From positions 53,073,435 through 53,137,434 of the forward strand of contig CM070711.1 of the NCBI GenBank assembly GCA_036346275.1: a stretch of 64,000 bases of DNA, read 5' to 3'. This DNA is from Otatea glauca. Lineage: Eukaryota > Streptophyta > Magnoliopsida > Poales > Poaceae. Under the pieces are notes generated by a model. That model was not told where the DNA came from. It searched no databases and saw nothing but the letters and a program-made list of their open reading frames with translations. The translations under genes and the position numbers were made by a program. Positions 1-10,845 of the stretch are shown here, in pieces (the stretch's first letter is position 1; each line of letters begins with the position of its first letter).

Positions 1-1719
1 GTAATCGTTGTGAAGTTTATCACGATCACAAGAGTTTGAAGTATATTTTACCCAAGTGACCTCAATATGAGACAAAGAAGATGGTTGGAATTGATCAAGG
101 ACTATGACATTGGGATTCATTATCATCCGTGCAAGGCCAATGTCGTAGCCGATGCTTTGAGTAGAAAGAGCTACCGCAACACTCGATGATTAAGGAAAGT
201 CACCACCCTTTATAAGGAATTTGTGCTTAGTTTGGAATTGATTCAGAAGGGTATTTAGCTACCTTGGAAGTACGCCCTCGTTGGAAGATCGATTCGAGAA
301 GCACGGTAGATGATGCCGACATTAAGGAGATTAAGAGCAATATGAAGAAAGGAAAAGCCTCGTGTTTCTCTCAAGATGAACAAGGTACTATTTGGTATGA
401 GAAGCGTATTTGCGTGCGGATCGTAAAGAGCTTAAGGAATTGATTCTCAAGGAAGCGCATGAGACTTTATACTCCATTCATCCCGAAGTACCAAGATGTA
501 TCAAGACCTCAAGGAAAGGTATTGGTGGCCTAGTATGAAGCGTGAGATTGCGAATATGTTGCACTTTGTGATGTCGCGGAAGGTCAAGGCAGAGCATCGA
601 GGCAGCAGGATTGCTGCAGCCATTGAAGATTCCAGAGTGGAAGTGGGAAGAAATTGGTATGGATTTCATTACCGGATTTCCTAAAACCCAAGCAGGTTAT
701 GACTCGATCTGGGTAATAGTGGATCGATTGACTAAGGTAGCTCACTTCATTCCAGTTAAGACTACCTATGCAGGAGATAAATTAGCAGAGTTATATATGT
801 CAAGGATCGTCAGTCTTCACGGAGTGCCTAAGAAGATAGTGTCTGATAGAGGAACCCAGTTTACCTCTCGTTTTTGGCAGAGTCTGCACGAAGCCATGGG
901 AACTCATCTCGATTCAAGATCGCCTATCACCTCAAACCGATGGACAGACTGAGCGTGTGAATCAGATTCTTGAGGATATGTTAAGAGCTTGTGCCTTAAC
1001 TTATGGTGTCAAGTGGGACAAGTGTTTGCCCTACGCCGAGTTTTCGTACAACAATAGTTATCAAGCCAGTCTGCAAATGTCGCCTTTTGAAGCCTTATAT
1101 GGAAGGAAGTGCAGAACCCCTCTCAACTGGAAGGAGTCGGAGAAAGACAATTGTTTGGTCCTGCCATATCGCAAGAAGCCAAGAGCAAGTTCAACTAATT
1201 CGAGACCGCTTGAAGATAGCTCAAAGCGCATGAAGAGTTATGCGATAATCGCCGCGAGATTTGAGTTTCAAGCCCAATGATTATGTTTACCTCGAGTTAC
1301 CCTCTCAAAGGAGTTAAGAGATTTCAAGTAAAGGAAAGCTTGCCCCTAGATATGTGGGACCGTTCAAAATCTTGGAACGAAGAGGCGAGGTTGCCTACAA
1401 GTTAGAATTGCCTCGATCTTTCTTTGGAATCCATGATGTGTTCCATGTATCGCAATTGAAGAAGTACTGCGTGTGCGGAGGAGCAGATGTCATTGGAAGC
1501 CATTGATTTGCAAGAGGATCTTACCTACAAGGAGCAACGGTGAAAATTTTGGATATCGCAGAGCGTATCACGAGAAGCAAGATCATCCGCTTTTGCAAGG
1601 TCGATGGAGCCATCATTCGAAGAGGAAGCAACTTGGGAGCAAGAAGAAGATCCAAGTCCGAGTTTCCCCACCTATTCCTAGCACTGAATCTCGGGTCGAG
1701 ATTCCATTTAAGGGAGGTT
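1..1719 (+). pseudogene. Tekay-like Ty3/gypsy pol, 3' part (RNase H tail, integrase, chromodomain)
   Basis: This is the end of a retrotransposon polyprotein in several frames. Bases 1-183 read as the RNase H tail, ending with the family motif ADALSRKS. Bases 496-1290 read as integrase: a YWWP segment after the zinc-binding domain, then the DDE core with MDFITGFP, SDRGTQF and the TER of the catalytic Glu near 950. Bases 1330-1470 give the GPFKILER and FHVSQLKKY segment. Bases 1530-1690 give a chromodomain (VKILDIAERITRSK, then a WSHH-type stretch in another frame). The zinc-binding Cys pair is lost to a frameshift near 580, and further shifts lie near 60, 920, 1150 and 1470. The chromodomain and the adjoining tract and LTR place it in the chromoviruses, most like the Tekay/Del lineage. 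The 5' half lies outside the window. It is not functional. Confidence 0.88.
1708..1719 (+). other. polypurine tract of the Tekay-like element
   Basis: A short purine-rich run (aagggaggtt) directly precedes TGTAACATCCC, the start of the LTR. Plus-strand cDNA synthesis of LTR retrotransposons is primed at such a tract. Position and composition both fit. Confidence 0.65.
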
Positions 1720-4553
1720 TGTAACATCCCAAAATTTGAGTTTTGGAATGTTGGAATTCAAAATTTAACCATTTGCATTTTCTTGAATTAACTCGACTTA
1801 ATTTGAATTTCTAAATAATAAAAGGATTTAATTTGGCTAAACTATTCATCAAAATCAAGAATTTCAGTTTTAGTTGGGTTCCTTGTGCTCCAAGGAATTT
1901 TTCTGTATTTTGGGGATTTTTCTGAATTTATTTGATATTTATTTGAATTTATTTGGTTTTATTTGATTCTGGAATTATTTAAAATCGAAAATGATTTTAT
2001 TTTCGAAAACCTTCTCGGCCGAATCCTTTCCGCCCGCTTGCTTTTTTTTTCCGCAGCGGCCGTTTCTCGCTTGACCCGCTCCGCCGCTCGCTCTCCGGCT
2101 GCCCTTCGCCTCGGCCAGCTCGGCTTGGCCGGCCGCCTCGCCGGCCCATTCGCCACGCTCGCCCCGGTGTGCCGTCGCCGCGAAACCCTAGCCGCCGCCG
2201 CGCTCGTGAGTCTGCGCCGCCCAGACGCCCGCTCGGTTTCGCGTCGCACGCGCCTCGAGGGCTATAAAAGCCCAGCCGCACACCCCCCGAGGATCGCCTC
2301 CTCGCGCCGCCCCTTTTGCCCTACCTCCCGCTGCCCGAGCCGTCGCCGTCGCTCCGCACGAGCTCGCCGGAGTACGCCGCCTCATCCGAAGCCTTCCGCC
2401 GTCTTTTTCTTCGCCGCCGGTGCTCCTCCGCCGTCACCGTTGGTCTCCCGAGCTGCCGCGTCGCCCTCCCTGTTCGCTTTTCTCGCGCCGATCCGGCTCT
2501 CCTCGCCGCCCGCCTCGTCTTCTTCCCGTCTCGGTAGAAACCGCGCCGTTCTTCTTCGCCCAACCCAGCCGCTCGATCGCACCGATGCGCGCGGATCGCG
2601 CGCGTCATCGCCGCTGCGCCTCGCCGGCCGTCCGTCGGCCTCGCCGGATCGGCCAGCGTGGCCGCCAGCGTCACCCGCTTGCGCTCGGCGCTCGCGTACC
2701 GAGCCGCCAGCGTCGGCGCTGCGTCGGCCGTGGCGCCGGTGCGACGGTGAACGGCGCAGCGCCGTGGACCTTGTCCACCGTGAGCGGATGACGTCAGCGT
2801 TGCGCAATAAATTCCTTTTTCAGTACAAAAATAAATCCAAAAATTCTGATTTTCTGTATTTTCTCTGAATTTAATCTTTCGGAGGCCCGTTCTCGCTCAT
2901 ACGAACTCCGATTGAGGCGATTCAAGTTTCTAAAATTTTCTAAAATCAAGATCTATCTTCCAGAGCCATTTATTTTCAGTTTTGAGCTTGTTTGAGTCTC
3001 TGTTTTGTATTTATTTGGTTTCATCGTTTTCTTTTCCGGTAGACGCTAATTCCGAGGGAGCAAACGAAGACTTCGAAGACCAAGATTCAGCACTAGATCA
3101 GCAAGGCAAGTCGTAACCTTTGATCATATTGATCCTATGTTTGCAAAGTAATTTATTTTATACACTTGCATGCTATTTACGTATCAATGTTTATTTAATG
3201 GGAGTAGATGTATGCCTAGTTGACATTATGCCACCTTGATTCGTTGTATGCCATGTATCCATTGTTAAACCTAGGTTGGGACATTACTAGTTGGACATAA
3301 TCATAATACCAACATTGGGTTATCGTAGCTATGCTTAGACATGCTTACATATACGTTGGGATTCATGTCACATGTTGAATAATGTTAATCTTGACTTAAT
3401 GAGATATTGAATCGTGGCCGTTAGCCACTGTTGTAAAATTTGTTGTACCATGGCGGGGTTTGCCATTGGTCTTGGTTGAACGAATTGTTTTCCCTCGGGC
3501 AAGTGATCGTGCAGTAAAGGGGGTGCTTTCTAGCACGTTGGGATGTGGATGTCTTGCCTGAGACAACTTAAGGACTTAATCTTGTGCGCCATTGAACTGG
3601 TCTAATCGCATTACCACATGTCCGAATGGGACAGACCTAGCCGATTAATTTGTAATGTCTAGCCTTGAGTATCGCCAATGGTGGTGTGGGTTCCGGATGG
3701 ACGGGTAGATTCACATGGCGCAAGAGGGGCCTTATGGGCGAAACCTTAGCGGGCGCATCGAGCTTAGACATGCATTGGAAAGGCTTTGTCATGATATCTC
3801 CGCGACACACCAAAGGAAGTGTGTTAGTAACGCTTGCACAAAGAGATGTTCATGTCTTGTGGGTAAAGTTGTACAACCTCTGCAGAGTGTAAAACTATTC
3901 GAATAGCCGCGTCATGATCATGGACAAAGCCCGGAATTTCACACGGGGTATAGAGTGTTTCATAAAATGTGGAATGTGGAATTGTTGGGATGTGAACGGG
4001 AGTTCACCGTTGTTTTGTTGTCTATCATTGATCTATCGCTTATTTATTTATGTTTTCATAAATATGCTTTCAATCTATTTATTGTATTTCCATTCAAGTT
4101 ATTGCTTTCGCAAAATAAACTATATAGCCATCCTTGTCAAGCCGTGCATAAATATATTGCATCAATTCCCTACGACTTGTCGAGTACCTTTGTACTCACG
4201 GCTTTATGCCCTTGTTGATCGATTCTTTGAAGGAGATAATGAATCTTATGAAGAGGAATTCTATGAAGACTACGTGGATTAGGAAGGCGTTCCCAGACGA
4301 TTGCTCGTGGCATGTCGAATGGTTCAAGTTATCTTTCCATTTGCAATAGTATTTGTTTCTTAAGCCCTTAAGGCACAATGGTGTAAACATTGACCATAAG
4401 GTCGTTTGCTTTATTAAATAATAATTTGCTTCTTCTTAGTTAATTCGTTGTATGGAATGATATTACATCGTGTTTCCACTTTGTGTGCACTAGCGTGATC
4501 TGGACTAGTGCAAGATATACTGAGGGTTTGGATTGTAAATCCGGGTCCCGACC
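1720..4553 (+). mobile_element. 3' LTR of the Tekay-like gypsy element
   Basis: The LTR starts with TGTAACATCCC right after the polypurine tract and ends near the motif ccgggtcccgac at 4541-4552. The same start and end motifs bound the solo LTR at 39767-43023, which supports the boundaries. The last few bases have drifted from the expected CA, so the right edge is good to about 10 bp. Inside, an AT-rich frame surrounds a GC-rich block (about 2010-2790) with a TATA box. The long open frames on both strands there come from base composition and are not genes. No target-site duplication can be tested because the 5' LTR is outside the window. Confidence 0.82.
2263..2269 (+). promoter_or_regulatory. 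TATA box of the Tekay-like LTR
   Basis: TATAAAA occurs in the context ggctataaaagccc within the GC-rich block of the LTR, where the U3/R boundary is expected. The solo LTR has a similar box (ctatttaagg) at the equivalent place near 40516. Confidence 0.6.
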
Positions 4554-5130
4554 CAGCCATGGGACGAGGCGGACATATGCCCTGCAGACGTACACCGGAG
4601 GACTTCACCATAAGGCGGGGTGGACGGCGCAGGAGGAGGCATCGACGATTTTTTTACATAACTGTGTGTGTCTTGTATTGATTACTTTAACCTAGCTGTC
4701 ATGTCAAATAACTATTGTATGGTCAAATTTGAAATACAGTGTTGCCGGCTAGTTTTCTCACAACTGTGTTCAAGTTATCAAACATCATCCATCAACAATA
4801 GAATATTGCAACAAGTCTTAACAAGGTACATCAATAATACATAAAATTTTAACAAGTCCTACCGATACCCTGGACTTTTATGCCAAAAATAACTTACGTC
4901 CGGGTCAATTTGTACTAAAACCATATTTGAACATCAAACCATCAAGCACTTCGAAAACATCACCAGTTTGACGATCACTCTGTTATTAATGGATATTATC
5001 TTCATCAAATTGTTAGGAGTTAATATTTTATCCATACCGGACACTCAGTGAAATAACATGTTTAGATGACAAATTATAGAGTAATTCATGCATTCATTTG
5101 GCCGAACCATGAACATTAAAATATCTAAAC
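4554..5130. other. AT-rich intergenic sequence
   Basis: No gene is visible. The part from about 4790 to 4860 holds diverged units of the 40-bp repeat seen at 5131-5256 (aacaagtcttaacaag and aacaagtcct). Confidence 0.5.
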
Positions 5131-5256
5131 AAGTCTTAGCAACATCCATCAACATTACAATATCTTAACAAGTCTTAGCAACATCCATCAATATTACAAT
5201 ATCTTAATAAGTCTTAGCAACATCCATCAACATTACAATAACTTAACAAGGCTTAA
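5131..5256. repeat. 40-bp tandem repeat, about 3 units
   Basis: Units of about 40 bp with the core aacaagtcttagcaacatcc repeat head to tail with few mismatches. A looser copy lies upstream near 4800. Confidence 0.8.
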
Positions 5257-5326
5257 CATTAAAACAGGACTAGAACACTCCCGAACCATCACTATCAATG
5301 TCGATACCCTTATCTTCACAATACTG

Positions 5327-5650
5327 TCAATCATCACGTTTACCCTCTTCATCGCTTTGGTAGTCATGAGGAAGACACAGATCAGGGTCTACATCCCCTT
5401 CAGGCTCTGCATCCCCTTCCGGCTCTACTTCATCTCTTTGCATCGATTCACGTGACTGTATGGCAACTTGCTCAAGGCTACGGGCTATAGCTTCGATATC
5501 AATCACAAAACCATTGTGTGCATTGCCACATGGACATGTGTCAGGACTAAAATTGTCTTGGGCAATTTTGTTAAGGTCAGATGCGATGCACTCTATTTGT
5601 TCCACTGTCTATGCCAATCCTTTACTGAGCTTCTCTAGATCCTTGTCCAT
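5327..5650 (-). pseudogene. small acidic protein, broken by one stop
   Basis: Reading leftwards from ATG at 5650, the frame starts MDKDLEKLSKGLA, hits one TAG near 5610, then stays open for about 92 codons to 5327. The open part contains a CPCG dipeptide pair and ends in a run of Asp/Glu with two near-identical EPEGD units. The coding-like frame on both sides of a single TAG (a one-base change from CAG) suggests a gene that has recently acquired a nonsense mutation, or an exon with another structure. I do not recognise the family. Confidence 0.4.
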
Positions 5651-6116
5651 CTACAAGTATTACAAGTGTGTAATTAACAAACCTATGTGCTGATTAGCTG
5701 TCATATAGGTTTCATACCTGACATGCATAAGTAAAATTTCTACATTTAAGATCAACAAAAGAACCTCAAACATCAAGGCTTGCACTTCATGCCATGCGTA
5801 TCTATTTCTTCAACACAGTAAGCTTGCTTATACAATCGTGTCAGCAAAATCGCTCGCAGGACGCAAGTCCCCTCGCACAAATCAACAGCAGACCAAGGTC
5901 GCATGAAGATGAAGGTGGAAGACGGCAACAAAGTGATTGCGGGGGGTTGAGGTGAGCTGGTGACCTCCGACCAAGAGGTTGGCCCCTAGGAGAAAGGGGA
6001 ACATGCAGCGCATGAAACCCTTCCTCACCTCTGGCGGAGGGGGCTTGTTCGAGCGTGCAAGCTGTATTTCGTTGCAATCCCGAGTTTAAACCTCACATCC
6101 AAATTAAGTTAGGGCT

Positions 6117-6300
6117 CATACCATGCGGATCCAGTCGATCCCGCAGAACCGGAGGTCGAAGAGGTCGATGGCGAGGCGGATCTGGTTGACGACGAAGCCG
6201 GCGACGCCTCCACGCCGAATTTGCGACGGAGCGCTGGAGCGGTTGCTTCCTTGTAGGTTCGTCGCGGGTGCGGGAGGCAATGATCCTTATATGCAATGAG
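6117..6300 (-). other. possible minus-strand exon upstream of the 5.3-kb ORF
   Basis: On the minus strand a frame reads IRRGGVAGFVVNQIRLAIDL and then FCGIDWIRM, ending at a good donor (ATG|GTATGAG) near 6117. A TATA-like CATATAAGG lies about 20 bp upstream of the block, near 6290. No ATG opens this frame, so a start elsewhere or a decayed gene is possible. It could be the 5' exon of the broken ORF at 5327-5650. Confidence 0.3.
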
Positions 6301-6403
6301 CAAGGAGAAGCGATGGGGAATCTCTCTCCGTCCCTGCAAAGATGGGGAGGTGTTTGGGGAGTTTGATGGAGACGCACCGGATAAGTAAGCTATTTACAGT
6401 GAT

Positions 6404-6935
6404 TCATCAAAGCAGCATGACCTGTCACCCATCATTAAAGCTGCACGACCAGTCACCCATCATCAAAACTGCACGACCGGTCACTACACATCATCAAAGC
6501 TGCATGACCTGTCACCCATCATCATAAAAGCTGCACGACCTGTCATCCATCATCAAAGCTGCACGACCTGTCACTACACATCATCAAAGCTGCATGACCT
6601 GTCACCCATCATCATAAAAGCTGCACGACCTGTCACTCATCATCAAAGCTGCACGACCTGTCACTACACATCATTAAAGCTGCACGACCTGTCACCTATC
6701 ATCAAAGCTGCACGACCTGTCACTACACATCATCAAAGCTGCACGACCTGTCACCCATCATCATAAAACCTGCACGACCTGTCACCCATCATCAAAGCTG
6801 CACGACCTATCACTACACATCATTAAAGCTGCACAACCAGTCACCCATCATCAAAGCTGCACGATCTGTCACTACACATCATCAAAGCTGCATGACCTAT
6901 CACCCATCATCTAAATTAGGGCACGACCTATCACG
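6404..6935. repeat. minisatellite, 28-32 bp unit, roughly 18 copies
   Basis: Head-to-tail units carry the core atcatcaaagctgcacgacc followed by tgtcac and either a ccatc or a tacac linker, so two unit forms alternate irregularly. Units vary at one to three positions. The spacing is not that of a CRISPR array because the whole unit repeats, with no unique spacers. It lies between the possible minus-strand exon at 6.1-6.3 kb and the plus-strand gene at 8.2 kb. Confidence 0.92.
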
Positions 6936-7929
6936 CGGGTGACACCGTGCAACAAAATGCTATAACCTTAAAATAACATGTACAGAAATAACATCAATTT
7001 GATCAATTTTAAGTTAGGCCATATTAAGCCCTAATGACCCTACACGTGAAAAACATCTCAAATAAATGCGTAATATGACAAAACTAACTTTAAAATACTT
7101 TTAGGGCTATCCCCTGCTAATATATGAAAAATGGTTAGATTCTTCCATAAGGTGTAGCCGCAATCGATGAATTAAAATTTGACCGCAACCGCGCGATCGG
7201 CGAGTCTTGAAATATCTTATATAAATGGAAAATAATGAAAGAAAAGCTCAATACCATCCTATAACATTTACTCTACCATAATATGAAAAAATATTTCAAT
7301 TATGACCAGTGTAGCATATAAAACTTATCGCTACAAATACCTCCGAAGATTAAGAACTGCGCAAACTATAATGACTAAGCCTTTTCGGCAATCAGAAAAA
7401 TATCTCATCCTAATGCAAAAGTAAAAGAAAAAGGTCCATATTAGATTTTAGTATATATACAACTATATCCTGTAAAAATATTTTAATTAAAACTTGATTT
7501 GCATCTGAATCCTACTTAAGCAAAACCCTAATCGACAACGTCGTTGAAATCTCTTATATGGAGTTTTCATGAGTTTGTTTAGTGTGTAAGACATAAAATA
7601 ATTTTAAAGTTTACGTTAGAACAGATATCAGAGATTGTTTAGGGTTAGGGTTAGATCTAATTAGTTTCGCGGTTCATTTTGTTTAGTGTCTAGGGTTAGG
7701 GTTAGATGTAAATATTTTCGCGGTTTATTTTAGCTTATGTATTTAGTTATTACATTGTGACATACTTTTCATCTTATGTATTTAGTTACATACGATATAT
7801 TTTTGTTATGGTAGTAAGCTCTTACTTTTGGTTATGAAATATTGTTATTCTTTGTTCTGAGAGTCCCGCTTTCAAGCATAATCTTGGCGTCTGTGACTTT
7901 TCAAAGCGAATAGCCTACTCACGCCGTGC
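6936..7929. other. AT-rich intergenic sequence with a small local duplication
   Basis: No coding potential is visible. At about 7634-7735 a unit of about 55 bp occurs twice, each with two TTAGGG-like steps followed by tagat and ttcgcgg. It is otherwise featureless. Confidence 0.5.
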
Positions 7930-8065
7930 GACCTTGTCGGCCGAGTAGACAAGTCACATGCATCACTTTGTCACCTTGTCGACCGAGTAGACAAGTCACA
8001 TGCATCACTTTGTCACCTCGTCAGCCGATTAGACAAGTCACATGCATCGGCTTTGTCACCTTGTC
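7930..8065. repeat. 42-bp tandem repeat, a little over 3 units
   Basis: Units with the core gagtagacaagtcacatgca and ending cactttgtcacc repeat three times, immediately upstream of the promoter of the GRF-finger gene. The last unit diverges into an inverted monomer of the 6.4-kb minisatellite (8063-8088). Confidence 0.85.
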
Positions 8066-8160
8066 GTGCGGCTTTGATGATGGGTGACACGACGCGACTT
8101 TTCACGAGAGGATGCGGCAAGATCGTCTTTGTAGTTGTGTGCAGCAACCCTCACCACCAC

Positions 8161-8167
8161 TATAAAA
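8161..8167 (+). promoter_or_regulatory. TATA box of the GRF-finger gene
   Basis: TATAAAA occurs in the context accactataaaaccgg, 80 bp upstream of the ATG at 8241 and followed by an A/C-rich leader. This is normal plant core promoter spacing. Confidence 0.65.
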
Positions 8168-8240
8168 CCGGTCAAGGGTAGACATCCAACAACGCCAAAC
8201 AAGCAATACACGCCACCGAATCTACACAAATTAGGGTACG

Positions 8241-9175
8241 ATGTCGTTCTATCATCGCCTCTTCAGCAAGCAGAAGTCATCCTGCCCCGAGTACCCGGAT
8301 ACTAGTAGCGTTGACGCCCCAGTTCTGCTGGAATTGCCACGACCCAAATGCGACTGCAACCTTCCGGCGAAGATGATGCAATCTACCCACGGAGAGACGG
8401 CCGCCCGCGCTCACTACTGTTGTGCCCGCTCTTACGGGGTAAACCTACTGGTGTCTATACAATACAGGGTAACAATACCATTTCATGCATCGTTCTTTCT
8501 TTTCTCAGCACAAGGACCGGTGTTGCTTCTTCCAATGGATCGACGGCCCAGAACTACGTGACTACGAATTTGTCTACAACTGCCACGACGCCGACCCCGC
8601 TTCGCCCGAGAACTTCAACCGGTGGGAGAGGCCGCTAGGATACGTCCCCGTTCTAGAGCGACCAGAGTTCAGGGCCGATGGGTAAGGGGCCAACCAATCG
8701 GTGAGTTTCATGCGACGTACTCATGTTTCACTCACAAAGTAATAATTCTAAAACAGTTCATCGCATATAGGAGTTCAAAAAGAAATATGCGAAATTGCTC
8801 GAGTCAAAGGAGAAACCTCCTCAAGGGCCACCCGAAAGCCCCGACTTTTGCGAACACGGCCTGCAGGCAGTGGTTGATACCTGCCACGATGAGCTAGCGG
8901 ACCGGAGATTCTACCGGTGCCCCTTGGCCGAGGATGAATGGTGCGGCTACTTCAACTGGGTGGACCCGGAGACGTACCACCCACATCTCAAACTTCCTGT
9001 ATGGGATAACTGGGGGGAGCAACCCTCTCTGTGGTGCTACTACCGCCCAGAAAAGCCAGACCTCGAGTACGCTTACGGTGTTATTCAACGACCAAGGAGG
9101 GCATACTGCATTAACTACAGGGCGCGCTTCCGGTTGTACAAGGATAAGCCCACACACACCTCCTGCACCATATAG
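8241..9175 (+). CDS. protein with two GRF-type zinc fingers, three exons
   Basis: Exon 1 is 8241-8438 (66 codons from ATG). Intron 1, 8439-8508 (GTAAAC to TTCTCAG), joins in phase 0. Exon 2 starts at 8509, and exon 3 reads in frame from 8771 to TAG at 9173-9175. The first GRF finger spans exons 1-2: CDC, then YCC, then CCFFQWID. The second is in exon 3: FCEHG, YRCPL, WCGYFNWVD. GRF fingers bind single-stranded nucleic acid in several DNA-repair and topology proteins, but the role of this short plant protein is unknown. Exon 2 meets TAA at 8683-8685. A strong donor (GG|GTAAGG, exon end 8681) and an acceptor before GAGTTC (8771) bracket an 89-bp intron, yet their phases do not match, so either the true sites differ or the gene is frameshifted. 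It has a TATA box and GC-rich codon use unlike the AT-rich flanks. Confidence 0.6.
8439..8508 (+). other. intron 1 of the GRF-finger gene
   Basis: A 70-bp phase-0 intron with GT..AG ends and a T-rich 3' end. Removing it joins the first Cys pair to the CCFFQWID segment and so completes the first zinc finger. Confidence 0.65.
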
Positions 9176-9624
9176 TGGAGTGCGAGCCAAAACAAAGCAG
9201 GCGTCTCGGTAAGTCTCGCCAACGCCAACGCAATGTGAGGTGCAAGAGGGTACCTCCTCTCAAGAGGAAGGGACAAGGAAGCGGTGCCGAGATCCGCACC
9301 ACGCAACAAATCCTTGACGCGCTACGCAGACCATCCGGGAACCCGGGTGGTATTAACATAGGGGACATCGGGAATCGGGATGAACAAAAAATTCTGTCTT
9401 ACACACCTGAGACGTACGACATAGGCCACCCATTCGACGACACCTGCGAGCACTGCGGATCCCCATGGAGTTCTTTCATAGTGGGGATTGAGCGGTGTCC
9501 GAGTATAAATCTCAAAATTTACACGGGTCAGGTAATATGCGGAAAATGTGGGACATCATTCTGGCTGTACCCAGATAGGCGGAACGATCATCTGTTCCAC
9601 CATGACAAGCAGTGCTTTCGTTAG
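9175..9624 (+). CDS. basic protein or 3' exon with a CxxC zinc-ribbon-like pair
   Basis: An open frame of about 149 codons starts at the stop codon of the preceding ORF and ends at TAG 9624. Its N-terminal third is very basic (PKQSRRLGKSRQRQR, PPLKRKGQG). Its C-terminal part has CEHCGSP and, 41 residues later, CGKCGTS, a likely two-knuckle zinc site, and ends HHDKQCFR. There is no ATG at its start, so it is more likely a further exon of the 8241 gene, entered by splicing or a frameshift, than an independent gene. I do not recognise the family. Confidence 0.5.
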   Translation: MECEPKQSRRLGKSRQRQRNVRCKRVPPLKRKGQGSGAEIRTTQQILDALRRPSGNPGGINIGDIGNRDEQKILSYTPETYDIGHPFDDTCEHCGSPWSSFIVGIERCPSINLKIYTGQVICGKCGTSFWLYPDRRNDHLFHHDKQCFR

Positions 9625-10058
9625 TTAGTTCGTCAAGCAATTTCGTCACTGTTGTAATGCCCTTGTAATATAATCTAATCTATTGCTTATTTTATCATCT
9701 GAACTTTCAGTGCATGTGCCCTTATGTATGTTCAACAAATAGTCTAAGTGCTTCGTACGAACTATTCATCTGATATTTTACGGGCCGCCGAAAAGGCGGC
9801 AAAACAAACACTCTACCTATTGAACACATTGTATCCCAGTTTTATGAATTATGTAAGGCATGTATACCTATGTTGTATCTCAGTTTTATGAATTCTCTAA
9901 GGCATGTACCTATATTGTATCCCTGCACTTCGTAATATCAATGTCGAGTTTTATTCAATAATTTATTATGATTTGTCGTAAAATTTGTCGCACTCAATTA
10001 CCATAATTTTGTTGTGACCGTATATTTTCGAAAACAAATTATACGTAGTCTAACGCAA
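9625..10058. other. 3' flank with a local 45-bp duplication
   Basis: The sequence is AT-rich and untranslatable. A unit with ttttatgaatt and aaggcatgta occurs twice at 9829-9920. A GCCGCC-gaaaa-GGCGGC hairpin lies at 9783-9799. Confidence 0.5.
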
Positions 10059-10059
10059 A

Positions 10060-10100
<41 letters not shown>

Positions 10101-10105
10101 TATAT
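10059..10105. repeat. (TA)n microsatellite
   Basis: A run of about 45 bp of TA dinucleotides, broken by one TG step. Confidence 0.95.
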
Positions 10106-10705
10106 TTTCATATTAGTAACCTACAAAAGCAAAATCAGCCGAAAAAAGATCTACAGAAACAAAATTTCATTCTTCGGTCTTCATGCATGCGCCCGATTTC
10201 TTCTCTCTGCATGCACGTGGCTCAACCTCTGTCTGCACGGCCCATACACAAAAAATTTCAAAATTTTCTGAAGTGGTTCGTACCATTTTTCATTTCGTTC
10301 ATTTTTGCCGGCTTTGCTTTGCACAGGGTAAGAGCACCGTCTACATTTTAATAAATTCATACAGCTTGTTCATCATCAGAAAATTTTATGGGAATATTAA
10401 TGATGCATCATAACCATAGACAAAAAAATTCAAAATTTTCTAACATGATTTGTTTCATTTTTCGTTTGGTTAAAATTAACTTGTTAACTGAATTTTTTAT
10501 GAAAATAGCATTGATGTGTGTAATCTACGAGCGGTTCGGTAGACTAAGTAATTAAGTGCGTAATCCGTATGACAGTGGTCAACCAGAAATAATTTACTTA
10601 ATCAAGCCATGCTGCAACTAGCAGCAATAATTTACTTAATCAATTCACGTGAAGTTTAAACGTGCAGACAGACAAGGATTGACGCGACGAGAGATTACAG
10701 ATTAA
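10106..10705. other. AT-rich intergenic sequence
   Basis: No gene is seen. A short phrase (aaaaatttcaaaattttct) occurs twice, at about 10250 and 10425, each followed by a similar ttcattttt stretch, suggesting an old local duplication. Confidence 0.4.
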
Positions 10706-10845
10706 AGAAAAGCATGCATGCAAATCACCTCCACGCGCGACGCGACCGACCGAGCCCAAGGCATGCATGCATGCAAAGCATCTTCACACGCGACGTGACC
10801 GACAGCTTGCAAATCACCTCCATGCGCGACGTAATCGGTCATGGC
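10706..10845. repeat. three diverged copies of a 45-50 bp unit
   Basis: Units starting near 10711, 10763 and 10806 share the order tgcaaatcacctcc, then gcgcgacg, then a gaccgac-like end. GCATGC steps precede the first two. Confidence 0.6.

Noticed and set aside
1963..2868. A 301-codon plus-strand open frame and several long minus-strand frames in the same place
   Set aside because: They lie in the GC-rich block of an LTR, occur in many frames at once, are Arg/Ala/Pro/Ser-rich without any domain, and are explained by base composition.
6404..6935. Evenly spaced repeat resembling a CRISPR array
   Set aside because: The complete unit repeats with no unique spacers, and the context is a plant genome. 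It is a minisatellite.
7634..7735. Telomere-like ttagggttagggttag runs
   Set aside because: Only two units each, inside a 55-bp duplication. Not an interstitial telomere array; this phrase is common in plant leaders.
9782..9799. GC-rich hairpin followed by A-rich sequence, like a terminator or a Helitron 3' end
   Set aside because: Rho-independent terminators do not apply here, and no CTRR terminus follows at the spacing of a Helitron.
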